Shown one piece after another: positions 36,424-43,365 of a DNA stretch of 43,365 nt. Origin of the DNA: Wenzhouxiangella sediminis. Lineage in GTDB: Bacteria; Pseudomonadota; Gammaproteobacteria; Xanthomonadales; Wenzhouxiangellaceae. Position numbers and translations under genes: made by a program. The notes below the pieces were generated by a model that worked only from the letters and a program-made list of their open reading frames with translations, searched no databases and was not told the origin of the DNA. How positions within the stretch are numbered: position 1 is the stretch's first letter; the number at the start of each line of letters is the position of its first letter. The stretch is taken from NCBI RefSeq assembly GCF_003410055.1, contig NZ_QUZK01000045.1, forward strand, positions 1-43,365. The letters run 5' to 3'.

Positions 36424-37187
36424 AGATTTCCGTTATCACAGCCACCTATAACTCGGCTGCAACCATCGACGAGTGTCTTGGCTCCATTGCTGCCCAGGAT
36501 TGGCAGGATGTCGAGCATATCGTGATCGACGGCGGTAGCACCGATGGCACGCTCGAAGTGCTGGAGCGCACCGGCAGCCGGATTGCACAACTGGTCAGCG
36601 AGCCTGATGACGGCATTTATGACGCGCTGAACAAGGGCATCGGGCTGGCAAGCGGTGATGTTGTAGGGTTTCTCCATGCCGACGACGTTCTCGCGTCAGA
36701 CGATGTGCTCTCGCGCATTGCTCGTGACTTTGAGGGTGGGAACTTCGGCGGGGTCTACGGGGACCTGCAGTATGTACGGAACGACGATTCCGGTGCCATT
36801 GTTCGTCACTGGGAGGCTGGCAGTTTCAGCTCAAGCCGGCTTCGGTGGGGCTGGATGCCGCCGCATCCTGCGCTCTACGTCCGGCGCGAATGGTACGAGC
36901 GGCTGGGCGCATTCAATACCCGCTTTCGAATCGCCGCCGACTACCTCTGTATGCTCAAACTTTTCTCCCACCCTGAGTTTCAGGCTGCCTACCTGCCAGA
37001 TGTGCTTGTCCGCATGCGAGTCGGGGGCGCAAGCAATCGCTCGCTGAAGAACATCATCCGCAAGTCCAGAGAGGATCTGGAGGCGTTGAGAGCGACGGGA
37101 GTGGGGGCCTGGGGTGGATACGGTGCCCTGGCCTGGAAGAATCTTTCGAAGATTAAGCAGTTTTCTCGGGCTAGGAAGTTTCGATAG
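36420..37187 (+). CDS. GT2 glycosyltransferase (WcaA-like)
   Basis: GT-A glycosyltransferase with 255 residues. MKISVITATYNSAATIDECL, VIDGGSTDGT (about 35-44) and HADD (87-90) are the donor and metal sites; GWMPPHPALYVRREWYERLG is the acceptor-side motif of WcaA-like and PglI-like enzymes. It is the last gene of the overlapping chain. TTTCAGG heptamers follow the stop within 10 bases. The manA gene converges on it. Confidence 0.92.
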   Translation: MKISVITATYNSAATIDECLGSIAAQDWQDVEHIVIDGGSTDGTLEVLERTGSRIAQLVSEPDDGIYDALNKGIGLASGDVVGFLHADDVLASDDVLSRIARDFEGGNFGGVYGDLQYVRNDDSGAIVRHWEAGSFSSSRLRWGWMPPHPALYVRREWYERLGAFNTRFRIAADYLCMLKLFSHPEFQAAYLPDVLVRMRVGGASNRSLKNIIRKSREDLEALRATGVGAWGGYGALAWKNLSKIKQFSRARKFR

Positions 37188-37189
37188 AC

Positions 37190-37220
37190 AAGGTTTCAGG
37201 TTTCAGTAAGATTCTAGGGT
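37190..37220. repeat. Short TTTCAGG pair after the polysaccharide operon
   Basis: AAGGTTTCAGGTTTCAG (37191-37207) in the 33-base convergent gap between the last glycosyltransferase and manA. Only two units and no palindromic core, followed by TTCTAGGGTCTAGG. Confidence 0.6.
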
Positions 37221-38162
37221 CTAGGTGAATTTTTCTGTCACCAGCAGTGTGCTCGCTTTACGAGCCTCGAAACTTGGGCTTGCTTCGTAGGGGATCAAGA
37301 CATTTTCGGCGGCTGATACTTGGGCGCCTTTTTCTGAATCGAGCGCGCCGGAGGCCAAGCTGAGTATTCTGGGTTGTTCATTACCTTCGAATGCCAGCGT
37401 TTCGCCTTCTTGGAGATTGATTTGGCGTAGTCGGAAATCTTTGCAATCGGCAATGACGCGCTCGCCGGATTCGGTAAACGGCTGCAACGGATCGGGCTCG
37501 ATGTCTTCGAAGTCGGTGGATTGCAGGCTTTCTTTGACGTGGAGCTGGCGTGGCTTGCCGTCCAGGCCCTTACGGCCCCAGTCGTAGACGCGGTAGGTGG
37601 TGTCGGAATTCTGCTGGATTTCCAGGATCAGGTTGCCGGCGTCGATGGCGTGCAGGCGGCCGGATTCGAGGAGCATGGCCTGCCCTGGTTGAACATTGAA
37701 TCGATGCAGCAGTGGTTCCAGGGCTTGCTCATCGATGGCTGCTTCGAAGGCTGTTCGGGTAACGCCCCTCTTGAGGCCGACGATCAGCGCCGCGTCGTCG
37801 CGGGCATGGGCGATGTACCAGCATTCGGTTTTCGCCTCGCCGCCGAGGCGGCGCGCGACTTCCTCCGGCGGGTGAACCTGTAGGCTCAGGCGCTGGCTGC
37901 AGTCCAGCCACTTGACCAGGATGGGGAATGGTTTAGAGGAATCGTAGCCAGGCCCCATGATGGCTTCACCGTCGCGCTCGAGCAGCTCGCGAAGCGTCAG
38001 GCCGGTTCTTTCGTCGACGGACTGGGCTTCGGGCCGGTCAACGATCTCCCAGGATTCGCCATATGGCTGGTGGTCCGGGAGGGTTCGGCCGAGCTTCTCC
38101 TCGAGGGCGCGCCCGCCCCATACCCGCTTTTGATAGACAGGTTTGAACTTGATGATATTCAT
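37221..38162 (-). CDS. manA: Class I mannose-6-phosphate isomerase
   Basis: Interconverts fructose-6-phosphate and mannose-6-phosphate, the entry to GDP-mannose and so to GDP-fucose made by Gmd/Fcl. It has 313 residues, like the short Bacillus-type ManA. KRVWGGRALEEKLG, LQVHPPEE (metal His) and TECWYI are family motifs, and SGRLHAIDAGNLILEIQQNS is the second metal/substrate region. ATG 38162 begins MNIIKFKPVYQKRVWGG; the longer frame upstream has no family match. It is divergent from the WecA-like gene with about 150 bases between starts and converges on the polysaccharide operon. Confidence 0.93.
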   Translation of the reverse strand: MNIIKFKPVYQKRVWGGRALEEKLGRTLPDHQPYGESWEIVDRPEAQSVDERTGLTLRELLERDGEAIMGPGYDSSKPFPILVKWLDCSQRLSLQVHPPEEVARRLGGEAKTECWYIAHARDDAALIVGLKRGVTRTAFEAAIDEQALEPLLHRFNVQPGQAMLLESGRLHAIDAGNLILEIQQNSDTTYRVYDWGRKGLDGKPRQLHVKESLQSTDFEDIEPDPLQPFTESGERVIADCKDFRLRQINLQEGETLAFEGNEQPRILSLASGALDSEKGAQVSAAENVLIPYEASPSFEARKASTLLVTEKFT

Positions 38163-38309
38163 GGTTTCTTGCCGTATACGCCACCTGTCATCGTAAACCA
38201 TTCGACATGCGGTTTCGAGCCTTGTGGGTGCGGGGTTGCAACGGCCCGTGCTTCGGGGATATTGTTTTGTTGGCAGTAGTACTTTCCACATGGCAAAGGG
38301 GAAAGGTAG

Positions 38310-39371
38310 ATGGGGATTAGTCTAAGCGCAGCTTTCGCTGCTGCGGTCGTATCAAGTGGGGTCATCGCGCTGTTTCGAAGAGTGGCGCACAGCACCGGGC
38401 TGGTGGATGACCCATGCGAGCGCAGGCGGCACAAACAGTCCACGCCGGTTGTCGGCGGGATCGGCATTGTGCTCGGCTACCTGGTGGCCGCTGCCCTGCT
38501 CGATCTGCCGCTTGCCAGTGGCTGGGGCACCTTCCTGGCCGGCGTGATCCTTCTGGGCACCGTGGGCGTTGTCGACGATGCCTTCGAGGTCAGCTCGCGG
38601 TTTCGGCTTCTGACCCAGTTCGGCGTCGTGGCCGCCGTGCTCTGGATTGGCGACCTTCAGATTAACCAGCTGGGCAATCTCACCGGCTTCGGGCCGATCG
38701 GGCTTTGGATCTTCGCGCCGGTGTTCACCCTGCTTTGCATGATGCTGATGATCAACGCCGTGAACATGCTCGACGGCGTGGATGGATTGGCCGGCGGCAC
38801 CAGCCTGGTGACGCTGGCGGGGTTTGCCGCCCTGCTCTGGCTGGACGGTGCATCGGGCTGGCAGGCGCCCTTGCTGTTCTCGATGGCCGTTGTGGGGTTT
38901 CTTGCCTACAACCTGCGGGGGCCCTGGCGGAAGAGTGCCTCGGTGTTCATGGGGGATGCGGGGTCGACGGTGCTTGGATTTGTTCTGGCCTGGTTGGCGG
39001 TGTATGCCACGCAGGCCGAGGGGGCAACGGTTTATCCGGTGGCGGTGGCCTGGATGCTGGTGTTGCCGGCTGCCGACGCGCTCAGCCTGTTTTTCCGGCG
39101 CCTTGCGAAGGGGCGCAATCCGCTTTCGGCCGATCGCTGCCATTTGCATCATGTGCTGGTGCGGTCGGGGCTTTCGATGACGACTACGGTTTACCTGCTG
39201 ATACTGGGGCAGACGGTGTTTGTCGGGATTGGCATTGTCGGGTGGCATTACCGGGTGTCGGAGTGGGTGATGTTTTGGCCGTTGGCCGTGATGTTCGCGG
39301 CGTACCAACTGGTGATGTGGCGGGCGGATTTGGTTTTGCGGGGGCTTCGGCGGAAGTTGAGGGGTAGCTGA
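38310..39371 (+). CDS. WecA-like undecaprenyl-phosphate sugar-1-phosphate transferase
   Basis: Likely starts the repeat unit by moving a HexNAc-1-phosphate (commonly GlcNAc-1-P) to undecaprenyl phosphate. It has 353 residues with about 11 membrane segments. Motifs of the MraY/WecA family appear in order: RRRHKQSTPVVGGIGI, GVVDDAFEVSSRFRL (DD pair), INAVNMLDGVDGLAGG, FMGDAGSTVLGF and CHLHHVLVRSG (HxHH loop that reads the donor). AAAGG lies close before the ATG. It lies outside the ops-controlled chain on its own promoter side, divergent from manA. A long repeat follows the stop. Confidence 0.93.
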   Translation: MGISLSAAFAAAVVSSGVIALFRRVAHSTGLVDDPCERRRHKQSTPVVGGIGIVLGYLVAAALLDLPLASGWGTFLAGVILLGTVGVVDDAFEVSSRFRLLTQFGVVAAVLWIGDLQINQLGNLTGFGPIGLWIFAPVFTLLCMMLMINAVNMLDGVDGLAGGTSLVTLAGFAALLWLDGASGWQAPLLFSMAVVGFLAYNLRGPWRKSASVFMGDAGSTVLGFVLAWLAVYATQAEGATVYPVAVAWMLVLPAADALSLFFRRLAKGRNPLSADRCHLHHVLVRSGLSMTTTVYLLILGQTVFVGIGIVGWHYRVSEWVMFWPLAVMFAAYQLVMWRADLVLRGLRRKLRGS

Positions 39372-39604
39372 GGTTTCAGGTTTCAGGGTTTCAGGTTTCA
39401 GGTTTCAGGTTTCAGGTTTCAGGTTTCAGGAAAACAAGCGACTTCGTCGCCCCGGGCTTGAGCCGGGGTCTTTCATCGGTGGGTGCCTTCGGTTGGGAGG
39501 TCCCGGATCGGAGTCCGGGACGACGCTTTGCGTCGGTTTGGTGGGCGGCTTCGCCGCGTTGGAGTTGGAGGCGCGGGTGTTTTGATTGATGCGTTTTACG
39601 CATC
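39372..39604. repeat. Composite repeat after the wecA-like gene
   Basis: About eight TTTCAGG units (39372-39430) begin one base after the stop. CCCCGG-n7-CCGGGG (about 39453-39471), GTCCCGGATCGGAGTCCGGGAC (two arms about 39500-39521), GACGCTTTGCGTC and GGGCGGCTTCGCCGCG follow, then a GATGCGTTTTACGCATCCTACG hairpin (two arms about 39588-39609). This is one full element in the orientation opposite to the copies left of the polysaccharide locus. The rest of the gap to 39675 contains only CCCCGGGAGGAGTCCGGGG (39636-39654), a further hairpin. Confidence 0.8.
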
Positions 39605-39675
39605 CTACGGTTGATACTTGCGGCTAAGGAAGGCCCCGGGAGGAGTCCGGGGCCTTCTTTGGCTTTGGCCGGTGG

Positions 39676-40107
39676 TTACGGCTCTGGGTTGTCATCATCG
39701 CCGTCGCCAGGACCGCCCGGTCCCGGGTTACCACCGCCACCGGATCCTCCGGAGCCGGCCTGGGCGGCGCAGGTGTCGGCAGGGTCGATGTTGCCGCATG
39801 AGAGGTTCATGCAGGCGTAGCCCGAGCCGCCGTTGCCGTCGCTGACATTCAGCATGAGGGCGCCGCCCTGGTTGGCCCAGCATTGGGCGCTGACGACCGG
39901 GCCGGAAGCCATGGTCAGGATCAGACCGCCCGTGGTGGACCAGGTGTAGTTGTGACTGGTGTCGAGCGGGTCGGCATTGCACAGGTAGTAGCCGCTTTGC
40001 GGCTCGCACTGGATGCTGACGTTGATGGATTGGGCCGAAGCCGTCCCCGAGAACAGCCCGAGGGCCATGAGGCCCGCTACCACGGGCAATAGACATGATT
40101 TACGCAT
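39676..40107 (-). CDS. Small secreted Cys-rich protein with Gly/Pro/Asp-rich tail
   Basis: Unrecognised family. It has 143 residues from ATG 40107 with AAGGAG upstream. A signal peptide ends near SGTASA. The mature domain has spaced cysteines (IQCEPQSGYYLCNAD, SAQCWANQGG, YACMNLSCGN) and a YTWSTTGG strand like an Ig/PKD domain. It ends in a low-complexity tail (GSGGSGGGGNPGPGGPGDGD and acidic residues). It is a paralogue of the protein at 41123, sharing C-x-x-x-x-GY-x-LC, LASGP/MASGP and the final C-x-x-x-x-C-G pattern. Probably exported; disulfides are likely. Role unknown. Confidence 0.75.
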   Translation of the reverse strand: MRKSCLLPVVAGLMALGLFSGTASAQSINVSIQCEPQSGYYLCNADPLDTSHNYTWSTTGGLILTMASGPVVSAQCWANQGGALMLNVSDGNGGSGYACMNLSCGNIDPADTCAAQAGSGGSGGGGNPGPGGPGDGDDDNPEP

Positions 40108-40495
40108 TTGCAAACTCCTTTTGTTTATGCGTTTTTCCTGTCCCCTTCCCATGGACTTCTTGTAAGTTTTGCGTTGCGCAAAACGTGCAGCGGGTCACAG
40201 TTTTGTTTTTGTAGCTATCTGATTAGGCTGCGGTTTTTACCCTAGCGGGAGGGGATTCGGGAGTCAAGGTTTGGAGGGAGGTTTCAGGTTTCAGGGGTTC
40301 AGGTTTCAGGAAAACAGTTTGTTGCCCCGGGCTTGATCCGGGGCCGTTCATGACGCTGGCGCCTTCGGTTGGGAGGTCCCGGATCGGGGTCCGGGACGAC
40401 GTTGCGCGTCGGTTCAGGTGGCTTCGGTTGGGAGGTTGTCCCGGCTCATGGGCCGGGACAATGGTTTGTGGGGCGGGATTGCGCCGGGTGACGCT
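40108..40495. repeat. Upstream region of the small secreted protein, with composite repeat
   Basis: No gene is seen. About 40108-40260 is unique sequence with AT-rich parts and should hold the promoter of the secreted-protein gene, though no clear boxes were chosen. TTTCAGG units (about 40281-40312), CCCCGG-n7-CCGGGG (about 40325-40343), GTCCCGGATCGGGGTCCGGGAC (two arms about 40377-40398) and GTCCCGGCTCATGGGCCGGGAC (two arms about 40439-40460) follow. Confidence 0.7.
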
Positions 40496-40732
40496 TCAGA
40501 GTTTGTCGTATGGCTCTGGCTGCTTATCGGCGACGCGGGATAGGGCTTCTTCGAACTTCGCTCGGCTACCCGCGCTGGCGCGCTGCGCCAGGTAGTCCTC
40601 GGTGGACAGCGCAGAGATCTTTTCTGCGACAGCCGTCGTGATCAGGTGGTTGATGGACGTGCCCTCTTTTTTCGCCAACTCTCTGAGATGCTGGTGGAGG
40701 GATTCCGGAATTCGCAGGCTGATTGTGCTCAT
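40496..40732 (-). CDS. Orphan antitoxin, ribbon-helix-helix (HicB/CopG-like family)
   Basis: It has 78 residues. SISLRIPESLHQHLRELAKKEGTSINHLITTAV is the ribbon-helix-helix domain (read in two parts, about 4-36); AEKISALSTEDYLAQRA is the conserved tail of the antitoxin normally encoded just downstream of a PIN-family toxin. Its start overlaps the stop of the toxin stump as ATGA. With the toxin truncated it is probably an orphan, or a leftover that still regulates or protects against related toxins elsewhere. Confidence 0.85.
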   Translation of the reverse strand: MSTISLRIPESLHQHLRELAKKEGTSINHLITTAVAEKISALSTEDYLAQRASAGSRAKFEEALSRVADKQPEPYDKL

Positions 40733-40818
40733 GGTAGCTCTCCGATGGCTTTCAGGAACTCTCGTGCTGTGACGATCGAAATACCGAAGCGCTCCGCGCC
40801 CCTGAAATCATTTCTGAT
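40729..40818 (-). pseudogene. C-terminal stump of a PIN-family toxin
   Basis: The last about 30 codons of a PIN toxin remain: GIIRNDFRGAERFGISIVTA followed by REFLKAIGELP and stop. This is the usual ending of the toxin that precedes this antitoxin type. In-frame stop TGA and heptamer sequence (TCAGGTTTCAGG, 40833-40844) lie immediately upstream on the gene's strand, so everything before was removed at the repeat boundary. The stop overlaps the antitoxin ATG by four bases, as in an intact operon. Confidence 0.75.
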
Positions 40819-40829
40819 TATGCCGCGGT

Positions 40830-41122
40830 ATCAGTCAGGTTTCAGGTAAAGAAGGGGTTCCGGGTTCAGGGTTCGGGGTTCCGGAAATCACTCGTCGCCC
40901 CGGGCTTGATCCGGGGGCTTCTCTGACGTTGGCGCCTTCGGTGGGGAATAGGTTTCAGGTTTCAGGTTTCAGGTTTCAGGGTTCAGGTTTCAGGAAAGAC
41001 GGCTACCCCGTCGCCCCGGACTTGATCCGGGGCCTTCTCTGACGTTGGCGTCTTCGGTTGGGAGGTCCCGGATCTGGGTCCGGGACGACGCTGCGGTTCG
41101 CTTTGCGTCGGTTCAGGTCTGC
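40830..41122. repeat. Composite repeats between the toxin stump and the secreted protein
   Basis: Holds no further gene. TCAGGTTTCAGG (40833-40844), degenerate GGGTTCCGGG units, CCCCGGGCTTGATCCGGGGG (about 40899), TTTCAGG units (about 40952-40993), CCCCGGACTTGATCCGGGG (about 41014-41032) and GTCCCGGATCTGGGTCCGGGAC (two arms about 41066-41087) are present. Confidence 0.75.
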
Positions 41123-41464
41123 TTAGCCTTTGCAGGTTGGAGTGGGGTCGGTGCCGCAGTTGATTTGTACGCAGGCGCTTGCCTGGCCTTCGGGGGTTTT
41201 GGTTTGTAGCCACAGGGCGCCGGTTTGGCCTTCTTTGCAGCGGATGCTGGCCATGGGGCCGGAGGCCAGGTTGAGGGCCAGGTCGCCGGTGACGGACCAT
41301 TCGTGCTCTACGGCTTCGCCCTGGGATCTTGCCTCGCAGAGGTGGTAGCCCGGGCGGGCTTCGCATTCGATGGTGGGTTGGGTGGTTTCCGTGGCGGCCA
41401 GGTTGGTGGTGGCGGCTGCCAGGAGGATGGCCGGGATGGCGGCCAGTTGCCGGTTTGTGCGCAT
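41123..41464 (-). CDS. Small secreted Cys-containing protein, paralogue of 39676 gene
   Basis: Unrecognised family. It has 113 residues from ATG 41464 with AAGGAG upstream; the longer frame has no signal peptide. The signal peptide is about 1-25 (AAIPAILLAAATTNLAA). The mature part has IECEARPGYHLCEAR, HEWSVTGDL, LASGPMASIRC and ACVQINCG, aligning with the neighbouring paralogue through its cysteines. It lacks the Gly/Pro-rich tail. Its promoter region contains a TTCG-type tandem repeat. Confidence 0.72.
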   Translation of the reverse strand: MRTNRQLAAIPAILLAAATTNLAATETTQPTIECEARPGYHLCEARSQGEAVEHEWSVTGDLALNLASGPMASIRCKEGQTGALWLQTKTPEGQASACVQINCGTDPTPTCKG

Positions 41465-41505
41465 GGTGGGCTCCTTGGTTGCGCAGTCCACCCCTTTTAA
41501 AACAA

Positions 41506-41545
41506 CGTTCGTTCGTTAATTCGTTCTTTCGTTCTTTCGTTCGTC
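41506..41545. repeat. Tetranucleotide-like GTTC/TTTC repeat between divergent genes
   Basis: Consecutive GTTC, GTTC, GTTA, ATTC, GTTC, TTTC, GTTC, TTTC, GTTC units in the 164-base gap between the secreted-protein start and the VanZ-like start. Length change by slippage could alter promoter spacing; this is inference. Confidence 0.6.
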
Positions 41546-41628
41546 GCGGCTTGGTGGGCGCGACGGCTGAACGACCATAGCTTAACGGGCCGAAGGCCGG
41601 TGGTGATTGTGGAAACAAGGTTGATTGC

Positions 41629-42099
41629 GTGACGCATTTCTCATTATTGATGATTGGGCTCGCGGCGGCCGGCATTTTCGGGCTGGGATGGTGGCTGGCG
41701 GCGCCGGTGGCGTTTTGGGGACGTTGGGTGATTCGGGGTGTGTTGGCGGGGGTGCTGGCGGCGCTTCTGGTGCCGGCTTCTGCTATTCAGGTGCTCGAGG
41801 ACTGGGTGAAGGCCTGGTTGCCGGTGGCGGCTTCGGCTTCTTCGGCGGCGGGGGCGGATTGGGTGGTGCATTTCTTTTCGTTTGCGGGCTTGGGTGCCCT
41901 GCTCTTTTACTTTCGGCGGGATGTTCCTGCGGCGGCGATCGGGGCCGGCTTGATTGGATTGGGCGGGTTGACTGAGGTTTTGCAGTATTTTGTTGAAGGG
42001 CGGTCCGCGGCTGTTGGGGATTTGGTGGCTGACGGGATTGGGGTTGGTGTTGGGTATCTGGTTGCCTGGGGGATGGCGGTGCGGCTGGAGCCGCGTTGA
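41629..42099 (+). CDS. VanZ-like membrane protein
   Basis: It has 156 residues with about five membrane helices (LLMIGLAAAGIFGLGWWLAA, WVIRGVLAGVLAALLVPASA, VVHFFSFAGLGALLFYF, AAIGAGLIGLGGLTEVLQYF, LVADGIGVGVGYLVAWGM). The DWVVHFFSFAGLGALL and EVLQYFVEGRSAAVGDLVAD stretches match the VanZ-like family, small membrane proteins of uncertain function that are frequent near polysaccharide genes. The start is GTG. The DNA is strongly G-biased on the coding strand. Confidence 0.8.
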   Translation: MTHFSLLMIGLAAAGIFGLGWWLAAPVAFWGRWVIRGVLAGVLAALLVPASAIQVLEDWVKAWLPVAASASSAAGADWVVHFFSFAGLGALLFYFRRDVPAAAIGAGLIGLGGLTEVLQYFVEGRSAAVGDLVADGIGVGVGYLVAWGMAVRLEPR

Positions 42100-42104
42100 A
42101 TAGG

Positions 42105-42335
42105 TTTCAGGTTTCAGGTTTCAGGTTTCAGGTTTCAGGTTTCAGGAAAGGCAATTGACCTCGTCGCCCCGGGCCTGATCCGGGGCCTTCTTTGACGCTA
42201 GCGCCTTCGGGTGGGAGGTCCCGGCTCGGGGGCCGGGACGACGCTTTGCGTCGGTTGGCGCCTTCGGTTGGGAGGTCCCGGCTCGGGGGCCGGGACGACG
42301 CTGCGCGTCGGTTCGGGGTTCCGGGAAAGACTTCT
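42105..42335. repeat. Composite repeat after the VanZ-like gene
   Basis: Five TTTCAGG units (about 42103-42148), CCCCGGGCCTGATCCGGGG (about 42167-42185), then two tandem copies of GTCCCGGCTCGGGGGCCGGGAC (two arms each, about 42218-42239 and 42272-42293), each followed by GACGCTTTGCGTC or GACGCTGCGCGTC. The gap 42100-42353 contains no gene. Confidence 0.75.
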
Positions 42336-42353
42336 GGGTCGGGAGCGAAGGAT

Positions 42354-42824
42354 TCAGCCAAGTTGCCTGGCTTGGTCGGCGACATGCTCCCAAAACTGAA
42401 GGAGGTCGGCTGCGCTTCGCACGAACTGATTTAGCGCAGCGGCCTTGAGCTCGGGAGCATCGGGATACTCGTGGGCGATTGTATTGCGCGCGATTCGGAG
42501 CTCGCGCCATTGTTCGGCCGACGGAATGATGCCGATGCGCTCCAGACGTTGGAGCTTTTGTGCAAACGGCGCGTCCAAGGCGAGTGGTTCTTCGGCCAGG
42601 TCAAGCAGCATGGGCAGTACCTGCTCCCCCAGGGTGGCCTGCAATTTCGTGAAGCGGTAGGCCATCTGGTCCAGCAGACGCAGCCGGGGCCTGGTCAGTG
42701 CCTCGATACTTGCCGCCGAATATGCGGGTTCACCGTGCTCGTCAAGATCTTCAGCGAGAATTTCCGCGTGCAGCCCGCATTCCCTGAGCGCGGATTCGAG
42801 CTTGCTCCGGGAGGACCCGCTCAC
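42354..42824 (-). CDS. HEPN-domain protein, HepT-like candidate toxin
   Basis: All-helical protein of 156 residues. ARNTIAHEYPD holds an exact Rx4HxY motif (Arg, four residues, His, Glu, Tyr), the ribonuclease and modification site of HepT toxins. FAQKLQRLERIGIIPSAEQW is typical of the family. GTG 42824 overlaps the stop of the nucleotidyltransferase gene as GTGA, so it is translated second. It is longer than most HepT proteins, with extra N-terminal helices. Confidence 0.78.
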   Translation of the reverse strand: MSGSSRSKLESALRECGLHAEILAEDLDEHGEPAYSAASIEALTRPRLRLLDQMAYRFTKLQATLGEQVLPMLLDLAEEPLALDAPFAQKLQRLERIGIIPSAEQWRELRIARNTIAHEYPDAPELKAAALNQFVRSAADLLQFWEHVADQARQLG

Positions 42825-43132
42825 AGCCGAACACCTTCACTTCTTGCGATCTGATCGATGGCCCGCGGTTCGCGGTGCAGCGGCGTGGAAAGCACGACGT
42901 CCACTTTTTCGCCTGCCAGAGCCGTGCTCCTGTCCAATTCGCAAAGAAATCTCAGCTTCGCACGGGTGAGCCAATCGGCGTCGTCGGAATCGCACTCAAC
43001 GTACAGATCAAAATCGCCGCCCTTACGCTGGTCGTTCGTACGCGAGCCGAACAGCCGGACCGTCACGTTAGGCCCGAAGGCACGACGCGCAGCAGAGAGG
43101 ATGGCCTGATGTTGCTGTTCGGTGATGCGCAT
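42821..43132 (-). CDS. MntA-like minimal nucleotidyltransferase, candidate antitoxin
   Basis: It has 103 residues. VRLFGSRTNDQRKGGDFDLYVE carries the nucleotidyltransferase active site (GS, nine residues, DxD; split about 26-47). In HepT/MntA systems the enzyme adds AMP groups to the Tyr of the HEPN Rx4HxY motif and silences it. It precedes the HEPN gene with a GTGA overlap. The spacing between GS and DxD is one residue shorter than the usual GSx10DxD. CCTGAAA-polarity heptamers lie upstream. Confidence 0.82.
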   Translation of the reverse strand: MRITEQQHQAILSAARRAFGPNVTVRLFGSRTNDQRKGGDFDLYVECDSDDADWLTRAKLRFLCELDRSTALAGEKVDVVLSTPLHREPRAIDQIARSEGVRL

Positions 43133-43154
43133 GGGGCGATTATAGCGAACTGGA

Positions 43155-43365
43155 AAGACGGGTTCGGGGTTCGGGGTTCCGGGGCGGCAGACGAGAGGGT
43201 TGGTGGGCGGCTTTGCCGCGATAGGGGTTGGGTTTCAGGTTTCAGGTTTCAGGTTTCAGGAAAAGCAATTGACCTCGTTGCCCCGGACCTGATCCGGGCC
43301 TCCCATCGGTTGGCGCCTTCGGTGGGGAGGTCCCGGCTCGGGGGCCGGGACGACGCTTTGCGTCG
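43155..43365. repeat. Composite repeat at the window end
   Basis: GTTCGGGGTTCGGGGTTCC units, a GGGCGGCTTTGCCGCG hairpin (about 43205-43220), four TTTCAGG units (about 43231-43261), CCCCGGACCTGATCCGGG and GTCCCGGCTCGGGGGCCGGGAC (two arms about 43331-43352). No gene is seen; the element probably continues past the window. Confidence 0.7.

Overview
The window looks like chromosomal DNA of a GC-rich gammaproteobacterium. It carries an RfaH-type antiterminator with a matching ops site, etfBA, glmS, a MarR-type EPS regulator, and intergenic repeats of a kind seen in Xanthomonadales/Chromatiales relatives. I cannot name the species from sequence alone. Nearly every intergenic gap in the left and right thirds is filled with a composite repeat: tandem heptamers (CCTGAAA on one strand, TTTCAGG on the other) attached to palindromic cores of the CCCCGG...CCGGGG and GTCCCGG...CCGGGAC type.

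Layout. 1-5405 (minus strand): a periplasmic beta-propeller sensor diguanylate cyclase, then etfB-etfA. 5489-6191: a VapBC-like pair. 6606-9269: rfaH and glmS. 9739-11673: a collagen-like secreted protein and a surface protein with an IPTL/VPTL-type C-terminal sorting signal. 11753-12853: a TPR glycosyltransferase. 13083-37187: one long plus-strand polysaccharide locus. 37221-39371: manA divergent from a WecA-like initiating transferase. 39676-43132: two paralogous small secreted Cys-rich proteins, an orphan antitoxin with the stump of its PIN toxin, a VanZ-like protein and a HepT/MntA-like pair.

The polysaccharide locus. A consensus-like sigma70 promoter (13083-13111) is followed by a long structured leader. 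The leader ends in a 9-bp hairpin fused to an exact ops element, GGCGGTAGCGTGC (13423-13435). The GTG start of the MarR-type EPS regulator lies inside that ops element. Downstream come an uncharacterised two-gene HicA-like/HTH pair, a PAPS synthase (ATP sulfurylase-APS kinase fusion), nucleotide-sugar enzymes (UDP-xylose synthase, UDP-glucuronate 4-epimerase, Gmd, Fcl), an IS481-type insertion, and then a visibly AT-richer block: Wzx, a Wzy-like protein, three sulfotransferases, two GT4 glycosyltransferases, a WcaF-like acetyltransferase, an FkbM methyltransferase, an aldo/keto reductase, a GMC oxidoreductase, a 42-codon gene and two GT2 glycosyltransferases. With the WecA-like enzyme this reads as a Wzx/Wzy-type pathway for a sulfated, fucose-, xylose- and uronate-containing polysaccharide. 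The sulfate donor enzyme is inside the operon, and the operon is probably controlled by the RfaH encoded about 7 kb upstream.

Other points. Repeats have moved into coding regions: an ACCAAAACACC-type repeat encodes N-termini and an internal loop of two epimerase-family enzymes, and the heptamer supplies the C-terminus and stop codon of the VapC-like toxin. Small toxin-antitoxin-type genes (wHTH-nucleotidyltransferase, HicB, four-helix-bundle protein, an attC-like site) sit as cargo between the sugar genes.
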